Shown in pieces: positions 8,258 through 17,159 of a stretch of 64,000 bases of DNA. The stretch spans positions 2,053,501-2,117,500 of the forward strand of contig AP024683.1 of NCBI GenBank assembly GCA_025999455.1. Direction: 5' to 3'. Position 1 is the first letter of the stretch; the number at the start of each line of letters is the position of its first letter. The translations under genes and the position numbers were made by a program. Origin of the DNA: Geminicoccaceae bacterium. Its GTDB lineage: Bacteria; Pseudomonadota; Alphaproteobacteria; Geminicoccales; Geminicoccaceae. The notes beneath the pieces were generated by a model. The model searched no databases and had not been told where the DNA came from. It worked only from the letters and a program-made list of their open reading frames with translations.

Positions 8258-9481
8258 ATGGCGACGAGCGCCCTCGAGCTCCGGCGCGGCCTGCGCCGCG
8301 CCGAGCGCCGGCGGAACTTGGGCGGGCTCGTGCTCACCCTCCCGCTCGTGGCCTTTCTCGTCGTCTTCTTCCTCCTCCCGATCCTCGGCATGCTCGGCAA
8401 GGCGGTCGAGAACCACGAGCTCTCGACCGTCATGCCGAGAAGTGCCGAGGCGCTGCGCCATTGGCGCGGCCTCGGCCCGCCGCCCGAAGAGATCGTCGCG
8501 GTCGTCGCGACGGAGCTCAAAGAGGCGCACGCCCGTCGGCAATCCGCGATCGTCGCCCAGCGGCTGAACCGCGAGCAGGCGGGCTGGCGCAATCTGATCC
8601 TCTCGACCGCCCGGCGCCTGCCCGAGGCACCGAACGGCACCTGGCTTTCGACCCTCGTGGCCCTCGATCCGGCCTGGGGCGAGCCCGCGATCTGGGCGGG
8701 GCTCCGCCGCGCCGCCCAGCCCTGGACCGACATCTTCTTGTTGGCCGCGGTCGATCTCGCGCGCGACGATCACGATGCGATCGTCCGCGCCCCGGCCGAT
8801 CAGGCGATCTATCTCGACGTCCTCGCCCGCACCTTCTGGATCAGCGGGCTCGTCACCCTGTTCTGCCTGATCTTGGGCTATCCGCTCGCCTATCTGCTCG
8901 CGAGCCTGCCCGAACGCTGGGCCAACCCGCTCCTCATCCTCGTGCTCTTGCCGTTCTGGACCTCGCTCCTCGTGCGCACCGCCGCCTGGATCGTGCTCCT
9001 GCAGCGCGAAGGCGTGATCAACGACTTCCTCGTCCGGATGGGCCTGCTCGCCGAGCCCGTGGCGCTCGTCTTCAACCGGACGGGCGTGCTCGTCGCCATG
9101 ACCCACGTGCTGCTGCCCTTCATGGTGCTGCCACTCTACAGCGTCATGCGCGGCATCCCGCCCGCTCTCACGCGCGCCGCGCTTTCGCTCGGTGCGACGC
9201 CGTTCCTCGCCTTCCGCCGGGTCTATCTGCCGCTCTCGATGCCGGGAGTGGCGGCCGGCTGTCTCTTGGTCTTCATCTTGGCGCTCGGCTACTACATCAC
9301 CCCCGCGCTCGTCGGCGGAGCCGCCGATCAGATGATCTCCTACTTCGTGGCCTTCTTCACGCTCCAGACCGCGAATTGGGGGATGGCGGCCGCGCTCGCC
9401 ACGATCCTCTTGCTCGCGAGCCTCCTCCTCTATTGGGTCTACGCGCGGCTCGTCGGCATCGACCGGCTGAGGCTCGGCTGA
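8258..9481 (+). CDS. ABC transporter permease (PotB-like) with a large insert after TM1
   Basis: A protein of 407 aa. The first transmembrane helix lies at residues 24-47 and is followed by an unusually long soluble segment to about residue 185 (EIVAVVATELKEAHARR to DQAIYLDVLARTF). The usual five-helix permease core then follows, with the EAA-type loop ALSLGATPFLAFRRVYLPLSMPG. PotB-type permeases are normally near 280-310 aa, so the insert of about 130 residues is notable. It probably pairs with the next gene as the heterodimeric channel. No ATPase is encoded beside it. Confidence 0.88.
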   Translation: MATSALELRRGLRRAERRRNLGGLVLTLPLVAFLVVFFLLPILGMLGKAVENHELSTVMPRSAEALRHWRGLGPPPEEIVAVVATELKEAHARRQSAIVAQRLNREQAGWRNLILSTARRLPEAPNGTWLSTLVALDPAWGEPAIWAGLRRAAQPWTDIFLLAAVDLARDDHDAIVRAPADQAIYLDVLARTFWISGLVTLFCLILGYPLAYLLASLPERWANPLLILVLLPFWTSLLVRTAAWIVLLQREGVINDFLVRMGLLAEPVALVFNRTGVLVAMTHVLLPFMVLPLYSVMRGIPPALTRAALSLGATPFLAFRRVYLPLSMPGVAAGCLLVFILALGYYITPALVGGAADQMISYFVAFFTLQTANWGMAAALATILLLASLLLYWVYARLVGIDRLRLG

Positions 9482-9484
9482 GCG

Positions 9485-10294
9485 ATGCAGGGTTCGGGCA
9501 TCCTCGGTCGCGCCGCGCTTTGGCTCTATGCCGGGCTCGTCTTGGCCTTCCTCGTCCTGCCGATCCTCGTGATCGTGCCACTCTCCTTCTCGGCCGGGGC
9601 CTTCCTCCACTTCCCGCTGCCGGGTTTGAGCCTGCGCTGGTACGAGCGGCTGATCGAACACGAGCCTTGGCGGCGGAGCCTCGCCAACAGCTTGTTCGTC
9701 GGGATCGTGGCGACGCTGCTTTCGACGGTGCTCGGCACGCTCGCCGCCTTCGGCCTCGCCCGGGCCCGCTTCGTCGGCAAGGGCCTCGTCATGGCGCTCG
9801 TTCTGGCGCCCATGATCGTGCCGGTCATCATCCTCGCGACCGGGGCCTATTTCTTCTACCAGCCGCTCGGCCTCACGAGCAGCCTCTCGGGCCTCGCGAT
9901 CGCCCACACGGTGCTGGGTGCCCCCTTCGTCGTCGTCACGGTCTCGGCCACGCTCGGCGCCCTCGATCCCACCCTCGTGCGCGCCGCCCACGGGCTCGGC
10001 GCCCCACCCTTCCTGGCCTTCCGCAAGGTGACGCTGCCGATCATCGCCCCGGGTGTCGTGAGCGGGGCGCTCTTCGCCTTCGTCACGAGCTTCGACGAGG
10101 TGGTGGTCGCGCTCTTCTTGACCGGCCCCGCCCAGCGCACCTTGCCACGGCAGATGTTCGAGGGCATCCGCGAGGAGATCAACCCGGAGATCCTGGCCGC
10201 CGCGACGATCCTCGTGGCGCTCGCCGTGGCGCTGCTCGTGGTGGCCGAACTCCTGCGCCGGCGCAGCGCCCGGCTGCGCGGGATCGCACCTTGA
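9485..10294 (+). CDS. ABC transporter permease (PotC-like)
   Basis: A protein of 269 aa starting at the ATG 9485, three bases after the previous stop. It has six predicted helices and the EAA-loop signature AHGLGAPPFLAFRKVTLPIIAPGVV, the contact site for the ABC ATPase. The DEVVVALFLTGP segment is typical of PotC/YdcV proteins. It partners the preceding long permease in import of the ligand bound by the 7.1-kb periplasmic protein. The next gene's TTG overlaps its stop. Confidence 0.9.
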   Translation: MQGSGILGRAALWLYAGLVLAFLVLPILVIVPLSFSAGAFLHFPLPGLSLRWYERLIEHEPWRRSLANSLFVGIVATLLSTVLGTLAAFGLARARFVGKGLVMALVLAPMIVPVIILATGAYFFYQPLGLTSSLSGLAIAHTVLGAPFVVVTVSATLGALDPTLVRAAHGLGAPPFLAFRKVTLPIIAPGVVSGALFAFVTSFDEVVVALFLTGPAQRTLPRQMFEGIREEINPEILAAATILVALAVALLVVAELLRRRSARLRGIAP

Positions 10295-11004
10295 AGGTCC
10301 TCCTGGTCCACGCCCATCCCGAGCCGCGTTCCTTCTGCGCGGCCTTGAAGGACCGGGCGGTCGCTACGCTCGAACGGCTCGGCCACGCGGTCACGGTCTC
10401 GGACCTCTACGCGATGCGCTTCGATCCGGTCGCGAAGGCCGCCGACTTCGCGCAGCGCCGCGACCCGGACTATCTGAATTACGCCCTCGAGCAGCGCCAC
10501 GCCTTCGAGACGGGCACGCTCGCCCCGGACGTCGCGGCCGAGCTCGACGAGCTCCGCGCCGCCGACCTCCTGATCCTCGTCTTCCCGCTCTGGTGGTTCT
10601 CGGTCCCGGCCATCCTCAAGGGCTGGATCGACCGCGTGTTCCTCTCGGGCCCGCTCTATGGCGGTCGACGCTTCTACGATCGCGGCGGGCTTTCGGGCAA
10701 ACGCGCGACCTGCCTGATCACCACGGGCTCGCGCGCGCACATGCTGGAAGCGGGCGGGATCCACGGCCCCCTCGAAGGCATGCTCCGCCATCTCCTCCAG
10801 GGCACGCTCGGCTACGTGGGCTTCCGGGTCCTGCCGCCCTTCGTCGCCTGGCACGTGCCCTATGTCGACGAGGCGGCCCGCCGGGGCTTTCTCGAGGCAC
10901 TCGACCGGTATCTCGAAGGTCTCGATCGGCTCGAGCCCCTGCCGATGCCCTCGCTCGACGAGTTCGACGCCGAGATGCGGCCCCTCGCGAAGCCTCGGCG
11001 CTGA
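10291..11004 (+). CDS. NAD(P)H:quinone oxidoreductase / flavodoxin-fold protein
   Basis: A protein of 237 aa. The TTG at 10291 overlaps the permease stop (TTGA), giving KVLLVHAHPEPRSFCAAL at the N-terminus, the FMN phosphate loop of the NQO1/KefF/MdaB group. FPLWWFSVPAILKGWIDRVFLSGPLYG is the family's active-site helix region. These flavoenzymes reduce quinones or other electrophiles by two electrons. Coupling to a transporter operon suggests it processes or protects against the imported compound, but this is inference. Confidence 0.87.
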   Translation: MKVLLVHAHPEPRSFCAALKDRAVATLERLGHAVTVSDLYAMRFDPVAKAADFAQRRDPDYLNYALEQRHAFETGTLAPDVAAELDELRAADLLILVFPLWWFSVPAILKGWIDRVFLSGPLYGGRRFYDRGGLSGKRATCLITTGSRAHMLEAGGIHGPLEGMLRHLLQGTLGYVGFRVLPPFVAWHVPYVDEAARRGFLEALDRYLEGLDRLEPLPMPSLDEFDAEMRPLAKPRR

Positions 11005-11126
11005 GGCCGTTCGCCGCTCGCGCCGCGACCGCACACGCGAAGGCGCCCCGCACCGGAATCTCTCCGGCCGTTAACCCTCCGCCAATCCCGCCGCGCCACC
11101 ATCCCGGGGCGGTGGTGGAGGGACGG

Positions 11127-11354
11127 ATGGGCGGATCGACCGCGTTGGCGCTGTTCGCGCTCCAGCTCCTGACCGGGCTCGAAGGGCCGGCGCTCGGCAC
11201 GCCCGAGCCGCCGAGCGATCCTCGGGCCGGCGCCCCGCTTCCGGCGCCCTCGGAGCGTGCCGACCGACCGGAGCGGAGCTGGCTCGTCCTGCGCCGCGCG
11301 GACCGCGAGCGCCCGGTCGCCCTCGTGGCACCGGAGCCGGGCGCGTCTCAGTAG
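11127..11354 (+). CDS. Small putative secreted hypothetical protein
   Basis: A possible 75-aa protein with ATG at 11127 and a good GGAGGG site 4 bp upstream. The first 25 or so residues (GGSTALALFALQLLTGLEG) are hydrophobic and could be a signal peptide. The rest is rich in Pro, Ala and Arg with no recognisable domain. Its end overlaps the convergent SDR gene by 7 bp. Because stops are rare in DNA this GC-rich, it may be fortuitous; the ribosome site is the main support. Confidence 0.4.
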   Translation: MGGSTALALFALQLLTGLEGPALGTPEPPSDPRAGAPLPAPSERADRPERSWLVLRRADRERPVALVAPEPGASQ

Positions 11355-12082
11355 ACGTCCTGGCCGCCGTTGACCGGGATCTCCGCGCCGGTGATGTAGG
11401 AGGCGCCCTCGCTGCAGAGGAAATAGATGATCGAGGCGACCTCCTCGGGCGAGCCGAGCCGGCGCAGCGGGATCCGCTCGACGAGCTGCTCGGTGCCGGG
11501 GGAGAGGATCGCCGTGTTGATCTCGCCCGGGCAGACCGCGTTCACCCGGATCCCGAGATGGGCCAGGTCGGCCGCGAGCTCGCGGGTGAGGGCGGTGAGC
11601 GCCGCCTTGCTCGTGGCGTAGGCCGAGCCCGCGAAGGGGTGGACGCGCGAGCCCGCGATCGAGGTCAAGTTGACGATCGAGCCCTTGCTCTTGGCGAGCA
11701 GCGGCGCGCAGGCCCGGCTGAAATAGACCGGCGCGAAGAAATTGATCGCGAAGGTCTTCTGCCAGACCTCCATCGTCCCGTCGAGGCAGCCGAGCCGCTT
11801 GCCGCCCTCGGCCTTGGGCGAATAACCCGCATTGTTGACGAGGGCGTGGAGCTCCTGGCCGTCGAGGATGTGCTCGAGCTGGGCCACGGCTTCCGAGAGG
11901 CGATCGGTCTCGGCGAGATCGATCGTGATGTGGGCGTGGCGCTCGTTGCGCGGGCATTGCGGCGGCACCTCGTCGCGCGAGCAGGTGATCGCCCGCCAGC
12001 CCTGGCGCACGAAATAGGCCGCGGTGGCGTGGCCGATCCCGCGGCTCGCCCCGGTGATGAAGACGTTCTTGCGCTCCGGCAC
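11348..12082 (-). CDS. SDR family oxidoreductase
   Basis: A protein of 244 aa from the GTG at 12082, which has GGGGGAG six bases upstream; the GTG at 12097 is an alternative start. Classical SDR features are TGASRGIGHA (cofactor loop), NNAGYS, catalytic Ser in LTSIAGS, Y-x3-K in SAYATSKAAL, and the C-terminal EIPVNGGQDVY. It uses NAD(P) on an alcohol or ketone substrate that cannot be read from sequence. It stands alone between the small secreted ORF and pdxH. Confidence 0.88.
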   Translation of the reverse strand: MPERKNVFITGASRGIGHATAAYFVRQGWRAITCSRDEVPPQCPRNERHAHITIDLAETDRLSEAVAQLEHILDGQELHALVNNAGYSPKAEGGKRLGCLDGTMEVWQKTFAINFFAPVYFSRACAPLLAKSKGSIVNLTSIAGSRVHPFAGSAYATSKAALTALTRELAADLAHLGIRVNAVCPGEINTAILSPGTEQLVERIPLRRLGSPEEVASIIYFLCSEGASYITGAEIPVNGGQDVY

Positions 12083-12167
12083 GACCTTCTCCCCCACCCG
12101 TTCCCATGGCGAAGATGGGCGATGCGACCGCGACGAGCAAGCGGCGTGCCGGGCCGCCCGCCTCGAC

Positions 12168-12800
12168 TCAAGGCGCGAGCCGGGCGATCCGCCAGCCTTC
12201 GCCCGCGGGCGTGTAGACCAGTCGATCGTGCAGGCGCGAGCGGCGGCCCTGCCAGAACTCGAAGAGCGCGGGCCGCAGCCGGTAGCCGCCCCAATGCGCC
12301 GGCCGCGGCGGGTCCTCGGGCCACCGTTCGGCGAGCTCCTGGAACCGACGGGCGAGCTCGTGCCGGTCGATCGGTCGGCTCTGCGGGCTCGCGAGCGCGC
12401 CGATCCGGCTGCCGTAGGGGCGCTTGGCGAAGTAGGCGTCGGAGTCCGCCGGATCGACCTTCTCGACCCGGCCCTCGATCCGCACCTGGCGGTGCAGCTT
12501 GTCCCAATAGAAGAGGAGCGCGGCGAAGGGGTTGGCCTCGAGCTCGCGGGCCTTGCGGCTCTCGTAGTTCGTGTAGAAGGTGAAGCCGCGCCGGTCGAAA
12601 TCCTTCAACAGGACCATCCGCAGCGACGGCCGGCCGTCGGCGCCCACGGTCGCGAGCGCCATGGCGTTGGGCTCGACGAGCCCGGCACCGAGCGCCTCGT
12701 GCAGCCAGGTGTCGAACTGGTCGAACGGGTCGGCCGCCGCCTCCTCCTCGAGCAGCACCGGCCCCTCGTAATCGACCCGCAGATCCTCCAAGCGGCTCAT
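12168..12800 (-). CDS. pdxH: Pyridoxamine 5'-phosphate oxidase
   Basis: A protein of 210 aa starting at ATG 12800-12798 behind GGAGGAACGGG. PdxH oxidises pyridoxine- or pyridoxamine-5'-phosphate to PLP with FMN. Seen: [17 protein letters not shown] and [19 protein letters not shown] (FMN-binding core), [11 protein letters not shown], then the C-terminal [14 protein letters not shown] and the closing WRIARLAP that contact PLP. Length matches the family. It is divergent from pdxY with about 100 bp between starts, so B6 salvage genes share one intergenic control region. Confidence 0.95.
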   Translation of the reverse strand: MSRLEDLRVDYEGPVLLEEEAAADPFDQFDTWLHEALGAGLVEPNAMALATVGADGRPSLRMVLLKDFDRRGFTFYTNYESRKARELEANPFAALLFYWDKLHRQVRIEGRVEKVDPADSDAYFAKRPYGSRIGALASPQSRPIDRHELARRFQELAERWPEDPPRPAHWGGYRLRPALFEFWQGRRSRLHDRLVYTPAGEGWRIARLAP

Positions 12801-12904
12801 CCCGTTCCTCCGCGAATGGCGCTTCCGCCCCGGCCACCCGACGTGTCCGAGAAGGGCCGCCGCGGCGCGGGCGGAGCGCGCCCGGCCGGCACGGAGCACG
12901 TCGC

Positions 12905-13756
12905 GTGGAAGGTATCCTCTCGATCCAATCGCACGTCTCGTACGGTCACGTCGGCAACAGCGCGGCGGTCTTCCCGCTGCAGCGGCTGGGCTTCGAGGTC
13001 TGGCCGATCATGACCGTGCTGTTCTCCAACCACACGGGCTACGGCGCCTTCCGCGGTCGGCCGGTCGGCGCCGATTGGCAGCGCGAGATCCTCGCGGGCC
13101 TCGAGGAGCGCGGCGCGCTGGCCCGGACCCGCGCCGTGCTGTCGGGCTATCTCGGCGATCCGGCGACCGCCGAGGTCGTCGTCGAGGCGGTCGAGCGGGT
13201 GCGGCGCCACCGGCCCGATGCGGTCTACGCCTGCGATCCGGTGATCGGCGACGACGGCCGCGGCGTCTTCGTCCGGCCCGGGATCCCGGAGCTCCTGCGC
13301 GACCGCATCCTGCCGCTCGCGACCCTCGTCAAGCCCAACCGCTTCGAGCTCTCGCACCTGACCGGGATCGAGGTCCGGACCCTCGACGACGCGCTCGAAG
13401 CGGCCCGCTCGCTCCGCGCCCGCGGGCCCGAGCTCGTCGTCGTGACGAGCCTCTCCTTGCCGGACCGGGAAGGGGCCCTCGGCATGCTCGCCGACAGCGC
13501 CGAGGGCAGCTGGGTCGTCTGGACGCCGCGCCTGCCCGTGACCTTGAACGGCACGGGCGACGTCTTCGCAGCCCTTCTCCTGGGCGAGTGGCTCCTGACC
13601 CGCGATCCCGAGAAGGCGCTCGCGCGGACCGCTTCGGCCGTCTACGGCCTCGTCGAGGCCACGTGGCGGGCCGAATCGCGCGAGCTCCTGCTCGTCGAGG
13701 CGCAAGAAGCGATCGTCGGCCCGCCGCACGAGTTCCGCCCGACCCGGCTCCGTTAG
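12905..13756 (+). CDS. pdxY: Pyridoxal kinase
   Basis: A protein of 283 aa with GTG start at 12905. PdxY/PdxK kinases phosphorylate pyridoxal, feeding PdxH. The N-terminus [23 protein letters not shown] and the VLSGYLGDP segment are diagnostic of pyridoxal kinase. [13 protein letters not shown] lies in the middle and the anion-hole motif [16 protein letters not shown] near the C-terminus. The gene faces away from pdxH, and its last 4 bp overlap the convergent epimerase gene. Confidence 0.95.
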   Translation: MEGILSIQSHVSYGHVGNSAAVFPLQRLGFEVWPIMTVLFSNHTGYGAFRGRPVGADWQREILAGLEERGALARTRAVLSGYLGDPATAEVVVEAVERVRRHRPDAVYACDPVIGDDGRGVFVRPGIPELLRDRILPLATLVKPNRFELSHLTGIEVRTLDDALEAARSLRARGPELVVVTSLSLPDREGALGMLADSAEGSWVVWTPRLPVTLNGTGDVFAALLLGEWLLTRDPEKALARTASAVYGLVEATWRAESRELLLVEAQEAIVGPPHEFRPTRLR

Positions 13757-14553
13757 CCCTCGGCCGCGAGCCGCCGACCGATCGCGATCGCGGCGTCGCG
13801 CAGCGTCGCCTCGTCGAGCACGGCCTCGGGCAGGATGGCGCGCAGCCGGTCGACCGCGAGGACGAAACCGTCGCGTTCGTGGGGACTCTCGATCACGAGC
13901 CGGCCGCGGCCGTAGCCTTCGATCACGGCGAGCGCGAGCTCGCCGATCGGCGTGGCGAGCCCCGAGCCGAGATTGAGGACACCCTGCGGCGGGTCGCGGG
14001 CGAGCCGGGCGATCCAGGCGGCGGCCGCCTCGACCGGCACGAAGTCGCGGACCGTGAAGGGGCTCGCATCGAGCCGGATCTCGCCCTCGGCGGAAAGCGT
14101 CGCGAGCATCCTGGTGAAGAAGCTCGACCGGCGCGGATCGCGCTCGAAGCCGAAGACGTTCGCGACCCGAAGGCGCGTCAGCCGCAGCCCCGGGATCGCC
14201 GCGAGCGTCGCTTCGAGGGCGAGCTTCTGGCGGCCGTAGAGATCCCGAGGCCCGAGCGGTGCCTCTTCGTCGAGCGGTCGCGGGGAGGGGGCGTAGACCT
14301 TGCGCGTGCCGAGGCTCGAGAAGGCCACCCTGCGCGCCGCCGCCCGGCGGGCGAGCCGCGGTTCGAGATCCGCCTCGATCCGCCAAGCGGGCGTGCCGAG
14401 CGCGGGATGGCGCCCCGCCCAGACGACGCACGTGACACCGTCGAGGATCGCGGGATCGGCGGTCGCCGCGTGGTCGACGAGCCGGCCGTCCGGCCCGAGG
14501 GCCGCGGCGATCGCCCGGCCCAAGAAACCCCGGCCGACGACGAGGACGCTCAC
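13753..14553 (-). CDS. NAD-dependent epimerase/dehydratase family protein
   Basis: A protein of 266 aa starting at the GTG 14553, which overlaps the rnd stop (GTGA); the GGAGG is inside rnd, so the two are coupled. The N-terminus VLVVGRGFLGRAIAAAL is the Rossmann loop. YGRQKLALEA provides the Y-x3-K pair, and GVLNLGSG, typical of nucleotide-sugar epimerases, lies in the C-domain. The substrate is unknown. Coupling to rnd is probably just genome compaction. Confidence 0.82.
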   Translation of the reverse strand: MSVLVVGRGFLGRAIAAALGPDGRLVDHAATADPAILDGVTCVVWAGRHPALGTPAWRIEADLEPRLARRAAARRVAFSSLGTRKVYAPSPRPLDEEAPLGPRDLYGRQKLALEATLAAIPGLRLTRLRVANVFGFERDPRRSSFFTRMLATLSAEGEIRLDASPFTVRDFVPVEAAAAWIARLARDPPQGVLNLGSGLATPIGELALAVIEGYGRGRLVIESPHERDGFVLAVDRLRAILPEAVLDEATLRDAAIAIGRRLAAEG

Positions 14554-15704
14554 CTCCGCTCGGGAAGCGGCAGGATCGCCGGCCGGCGATCCTTGACGAC
14601 GAGCCCGATCCGGCCCTGCTTCAAGGCGAGCGCCGCCTCGCCGAAGATCTCCCGCCGCCAGCCCGAAAGCGCCGGGACCTCGGCCGCGTCGTCCATCGCG
14701 ATCGCCTCGAGATCGGCCGTGCTCGCCACCATCCGCTGGGCGACGTCGGCCTCTTCGCAGCAGATCTTGAGCAGGAGCCGGAGCATGTCGACCAAGGGGC
14801 CGATCCCGCGCGGCAGCTCGACCGGCTCGACCAGCTCGGGCAGGTCGGAAGCGGGGATCGCCAGCGCCTCGTTCACCGCCGCCACGACCCCGGCGAGGCT
14901 CGCCCGATCCAGGCTGATCCGCTCGTGGCCGCGCAGCTCCTCGACGGTGCGCGGCTTGTGGGCGGCGATCTCGAGGAGGAGATCGTCGCGCAGGACGCGC
15001 TGGCGCGGCAGATCGCGGGCCTGGGCCGTCCGCTCGCGCCAGGCGGCGAGCTTCTGCACGACGGCGAGGAAGCGCGGGTCGCGCGTCTTGACCTTGAGCC
15101 GCCGCCAGGCCTCTTCGGGCGGCTGCTCGAAGAGCGCGGGATCCGCGATCCGCGCGAGCTCCTCCTCGACCCAGGGCCGCCGCCCCGTGGCGTCGATCCG
15201 GCTCGCGAGGTTCTCGTAGATCACCCTGAGATGGGTGACGTCCGAGAGGGCGTAGCGGAGCTGGGCTTCGGTGAGCGGCCGCTTCGACCAGTCGGTGAAG
15301 CGGAAGCTCTTGTCGAGCCGCGCCTTGGCGACCTTCTGGACGAGCGTCTCGTAGGCCACTTCCTCGCCGAAGCCGCAGACCATGGCCGCGACCTGGGTGT
15401 CGAAGATCGGCTTCGGCACCCGGCCCTTCATCAAGAGCCAGAAGATCTCGAGGTCCTGCCGGCAGGCGTGGAAGACCTTGAGCACCCGCTCGTCGGCCAT
15501 GAGCTCGAGGAGCGGGGTCATGTCGAGCCCGGGGGCGAGCGCGTCGACCGCCGCCGCCTCCCGCTCGCCCGCGAGCTGCACGAGGCAGAGCTTGGGCCAA
15601 TAGGTGCGGTCGCGCATGAACTCGGTATCGACCGTGACGTAACGCTCGCGGGCGAGGCGCGAACAGAGGGCGGCGAGTGCGGTGGTGCTGTCGACCAGGA
15701 CCAT
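14550..15704 (-). CDS. rnd: Ribonuclease D
   Basis: A protein of 384 aa from ATG 15704. RNase D is a 3'-5' exonuclease that trims tRNA and other stable RNA precursors. The DEDDy exonuclease motifs are VTVDTEFMRD (Exo I), FHACRQDLEIF (Exo II) and YALSDVTHLRVIYENL (Exo III with the catalytic Tyr). HRDC-type helical repeats follow in the C-terminal half. An upstream in-frame start at 15761 would add 19 unsupported residues. The downstream epimerase is translationally coupled. Confidence 0.95.
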   Translation of the reverse strand: MVLVDSTTALAALCSRLARERYVTVDTEFMRDRTYWPKLCLVQLAGEREAAAVDALAPGLDMTPLLELMADERVLKVFHACRQDLEIFWLLMKGRVPKPIFDTQVAAMVCGFGEEVAYETLVQKVAKARLDKSFRFTDWSKRPLTEAQLRYALSDVTHLRVIYENLASRIDATGRRPWVEEELARIADPALFEQPPEEAWRRLKVKTRDPRFLAVVQKLAAWRERTAQARDLPRQRVLRDDLLLEIAAHKPRTVEELRGHERISLDRASLAGVVAAVNEALAIPASDLPELVEPVELPRGIGPLVDMLRLLLKICCEEADVAQRMVASTADLEAIAMDDAAEVPALSGWRREIFGEAALALKQGRIGLVVKDRRPAILPLPERR

Positions 15705-15773
15705 GGCGGCGGCTTCGTAGCCCGCACGGGCGGGCGAGGCCAGCCTCGCGTCCGGTCGCACCCGGTCGCGCGC

Positions 15774-16313
15774 TCAGCCCGGAGGCCGAGCGACGCTCGC
15801 CGCCGCGCCGTTCGCCGTCGCCGGCAGCTCGGGGTCGAGCGCGCGCAGCCAACGGTCCCCGCACGCGACGAGGCCGAGCCGGCCGGCCAGCCGCGCGAAC
15901 CGCTCCGCCTCGTCGGGGCCCGGGGCGATTTCGAGGATCCGGCAGCCGGCCCGCCGGGCGAGCATGCTCGTCGCTTCGACGAGGGCTTCGAGGCAGCGCG
16001 GTAGCGGGGTGACCTCGAGCACCCGGTGCCAGACGACGGCGAGGGCCGGCACACCGTCCACGGCGGAGGGACGGTGCCGCTCGAGCGCGACGAGGAGCCC
16101 GCCCGGATTGACGAGCGCACCGAGCCCGCCACCCTCGATCGCGGCGTGGGCGAGCCAGCGCTCGGCGAGCCGGAGCCAGGCGCCGAGATCGGTCGCGACC
16201 CCGGCGAGTCGGGCGAGCGGCCAGGCGAGCGGCAGGTCTTCGGCCGCCAGGGCACGCCAGGTCCAGCCGGGGAAACCCTCGATCTCGAGCGACGAGCGGG
16301 TCCGGTGCGGCAT
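15774..16313 (-). CDS. Hypothetical protein, possibly GNAT-like
   Basis: A protein of 179 aa from ATG 16313; a start at 16349 would add 12 residues but would abut the FNR box directly. No clear family. Alternating hydrophobic strands and the closing segment CRILEIAPGPDEAERFARL followed by GLVACGDRWLRAL resemble the end of an N-acetyltransferase fold, but the acetyl-CoA loop is not convincing. It is divergent from the FNR-type regulator and shares its upstream region, so it could be under oxygen control. Confidence 0.6.
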   Translation of the reverse strand: MPHRTRSSLEIEGFPGWTWRALAAEDLPLAWPLARLAGVATDLGAWLRLAERWLAHAAIEGGGLGALVNPGGLLVALERHRPSAVDGVPALAVVWHRVLEVTPLPRCLEALVEATSMLARRAGCRILEIAPGPDEAERFARLAGRLGLVACGDRWLRALDPELPATANGAAASVARPPG

Positions 16314-16348
16314 GAGGGGAAAGATGTCGCGTGGTGCGGATCGCGGCA

Positions 16349-16362
16349 TTGACCCAGATCAA
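16349..16362 (+). promoter_or_regulatory. FNR/FixK-type operator
   Basis: TTGACCCAGATCAA fits the FNR/FixK half-site pattern TTGAY-N4-RTCAA in full. Its centre is 42 bp upstream of the GTG of the FNR-family gene and a similar distance from the ATG at 16313 of the divergent gene. Given that the adjacent regulator carries the same DNA-binding family, autoregulation, possibly with control of the divergent gene, is the natural reading. Whether it activates or represses is not clear from spacing. Confidence 0.75.
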
Positions 16363-16397
16363 AAGGTCGGACTTAGTGATCGTCCAGGAGGTGAGGG

Positions 16398-17144
16398 GTG
16401 CCGAGGGCCGTGGACACCGGCGAGCCGAGCCGGGAACGATCGCCGTCGCGCATCGGGACCTGCGGGGTCCTGTGCGAGGAGTGCCGGGTCCGGCCGATCT
16501 CCGTCTGCCGCTCGCTCGCCGGACCGGCGCTCGACGAGCTCGACGCGATCACCCAGCGGGTCCGGCTCGCCGCCGGCCGGATCCTGTTCGACGAGGGCGA
16601 GCCGGCCGACAACCTCTTCACCCTCACCGAAGGTGTCGTGAAGCTCTTCAAGATGCTTCCCGATGGCCGTCGGCAGATCACGGGCTTCCTCGTGCCCGGC
16701 GACTTCCTCGGGCTCGCTTACTTCCGCTCCTACGCCTACAGCGCCGAAGCCGTGACCGACGCGCATCTCTGCCGTTTCCCGCGCGAGCGCTTCATGGCGC
16801 TCCTGGAGCGCCATCCGGCGCTCGAGAAGGAGCTCTTGAGCCGGGCCTCCTCCGAGCTCGCCGCCGCTCAGGAGCAGATGTTGCTCTTGGGGCGCAAGAG
16901 TGCGCGCGAACGGGTCGCGAGCTTCCTCGCGAGCCTCGCCCGCCGCCACGGGTCCACGGGCGGGTCGCTGATCGCCCTGCCGATGAGCCGCTACGACATC
17001 GCCGATTATCTGGGCCTCACGGTCGAGACCGTGAGCCGCGAGATCCAGGCGGCCAAGGCGTCGGGTGTCATCGAGATGCCGGATCGGCACCATTTCCGGG
17101 TGGTCGACCGGCAGCGGCTCGAGGCCGCGGCGGCGTCCGGCTGA
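16398..17144 (+). CDS. Crp/Fnr family regulator with [4Fe-4S] oxygen-sensing cysteines (FnrN/FnrL-like)
   Basis: A protein of 248 aa. The start is the GTG at 16398 behind AGGAGGTGAG. The N-terminal cysteines C26-x2-C29-x7-C37 (preceded by C22) and the central C125 (AHLCRFPRERF) match the four cluster ligands of alphaproteobacterial FnrN/FnrL. This is followed by the cNMP-like barrel (GRILFDEGEPADNLF), a dimer helix, and a winged helix with DIADYLGLTVETVSREIQ as recognition region. It should switch genes between aerobic and microaerobic/anaerobic growth. A candidate FNR box lies directly upstream. An MFS gene follows 15 bp later. Confidence 0.9.
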   Translation: MPRAVDTGEPSRERSPSRIGTCGVLCEECRVRPISVCRSLAGPALDELDAITQRVRLAAGRILFDEGEPADNLFTLTEGVVKLFKMLPDGRRQITGFLVPGDFLGLAYFRSYAYSAEAVTDAHLCRFPRERFMALLERHPALEKELLSRASSELAAAQEQMLLLGRKSARERVASFLASLARRHGSTGGSLIALPMSRYDIADYLGLTVETVSREIQAAKASGVIEMPDRHHFRVVDRQRLEAAAASG

Positions 17145-17159
17145 GCCGGGCCCGCGCCG

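Noticed and set aside
7022-9991. A 989-codon open frame on the minus strand
   Set aside because: Antisense to the ABC transporter genes, with low-complexity charged sequence and no domain.
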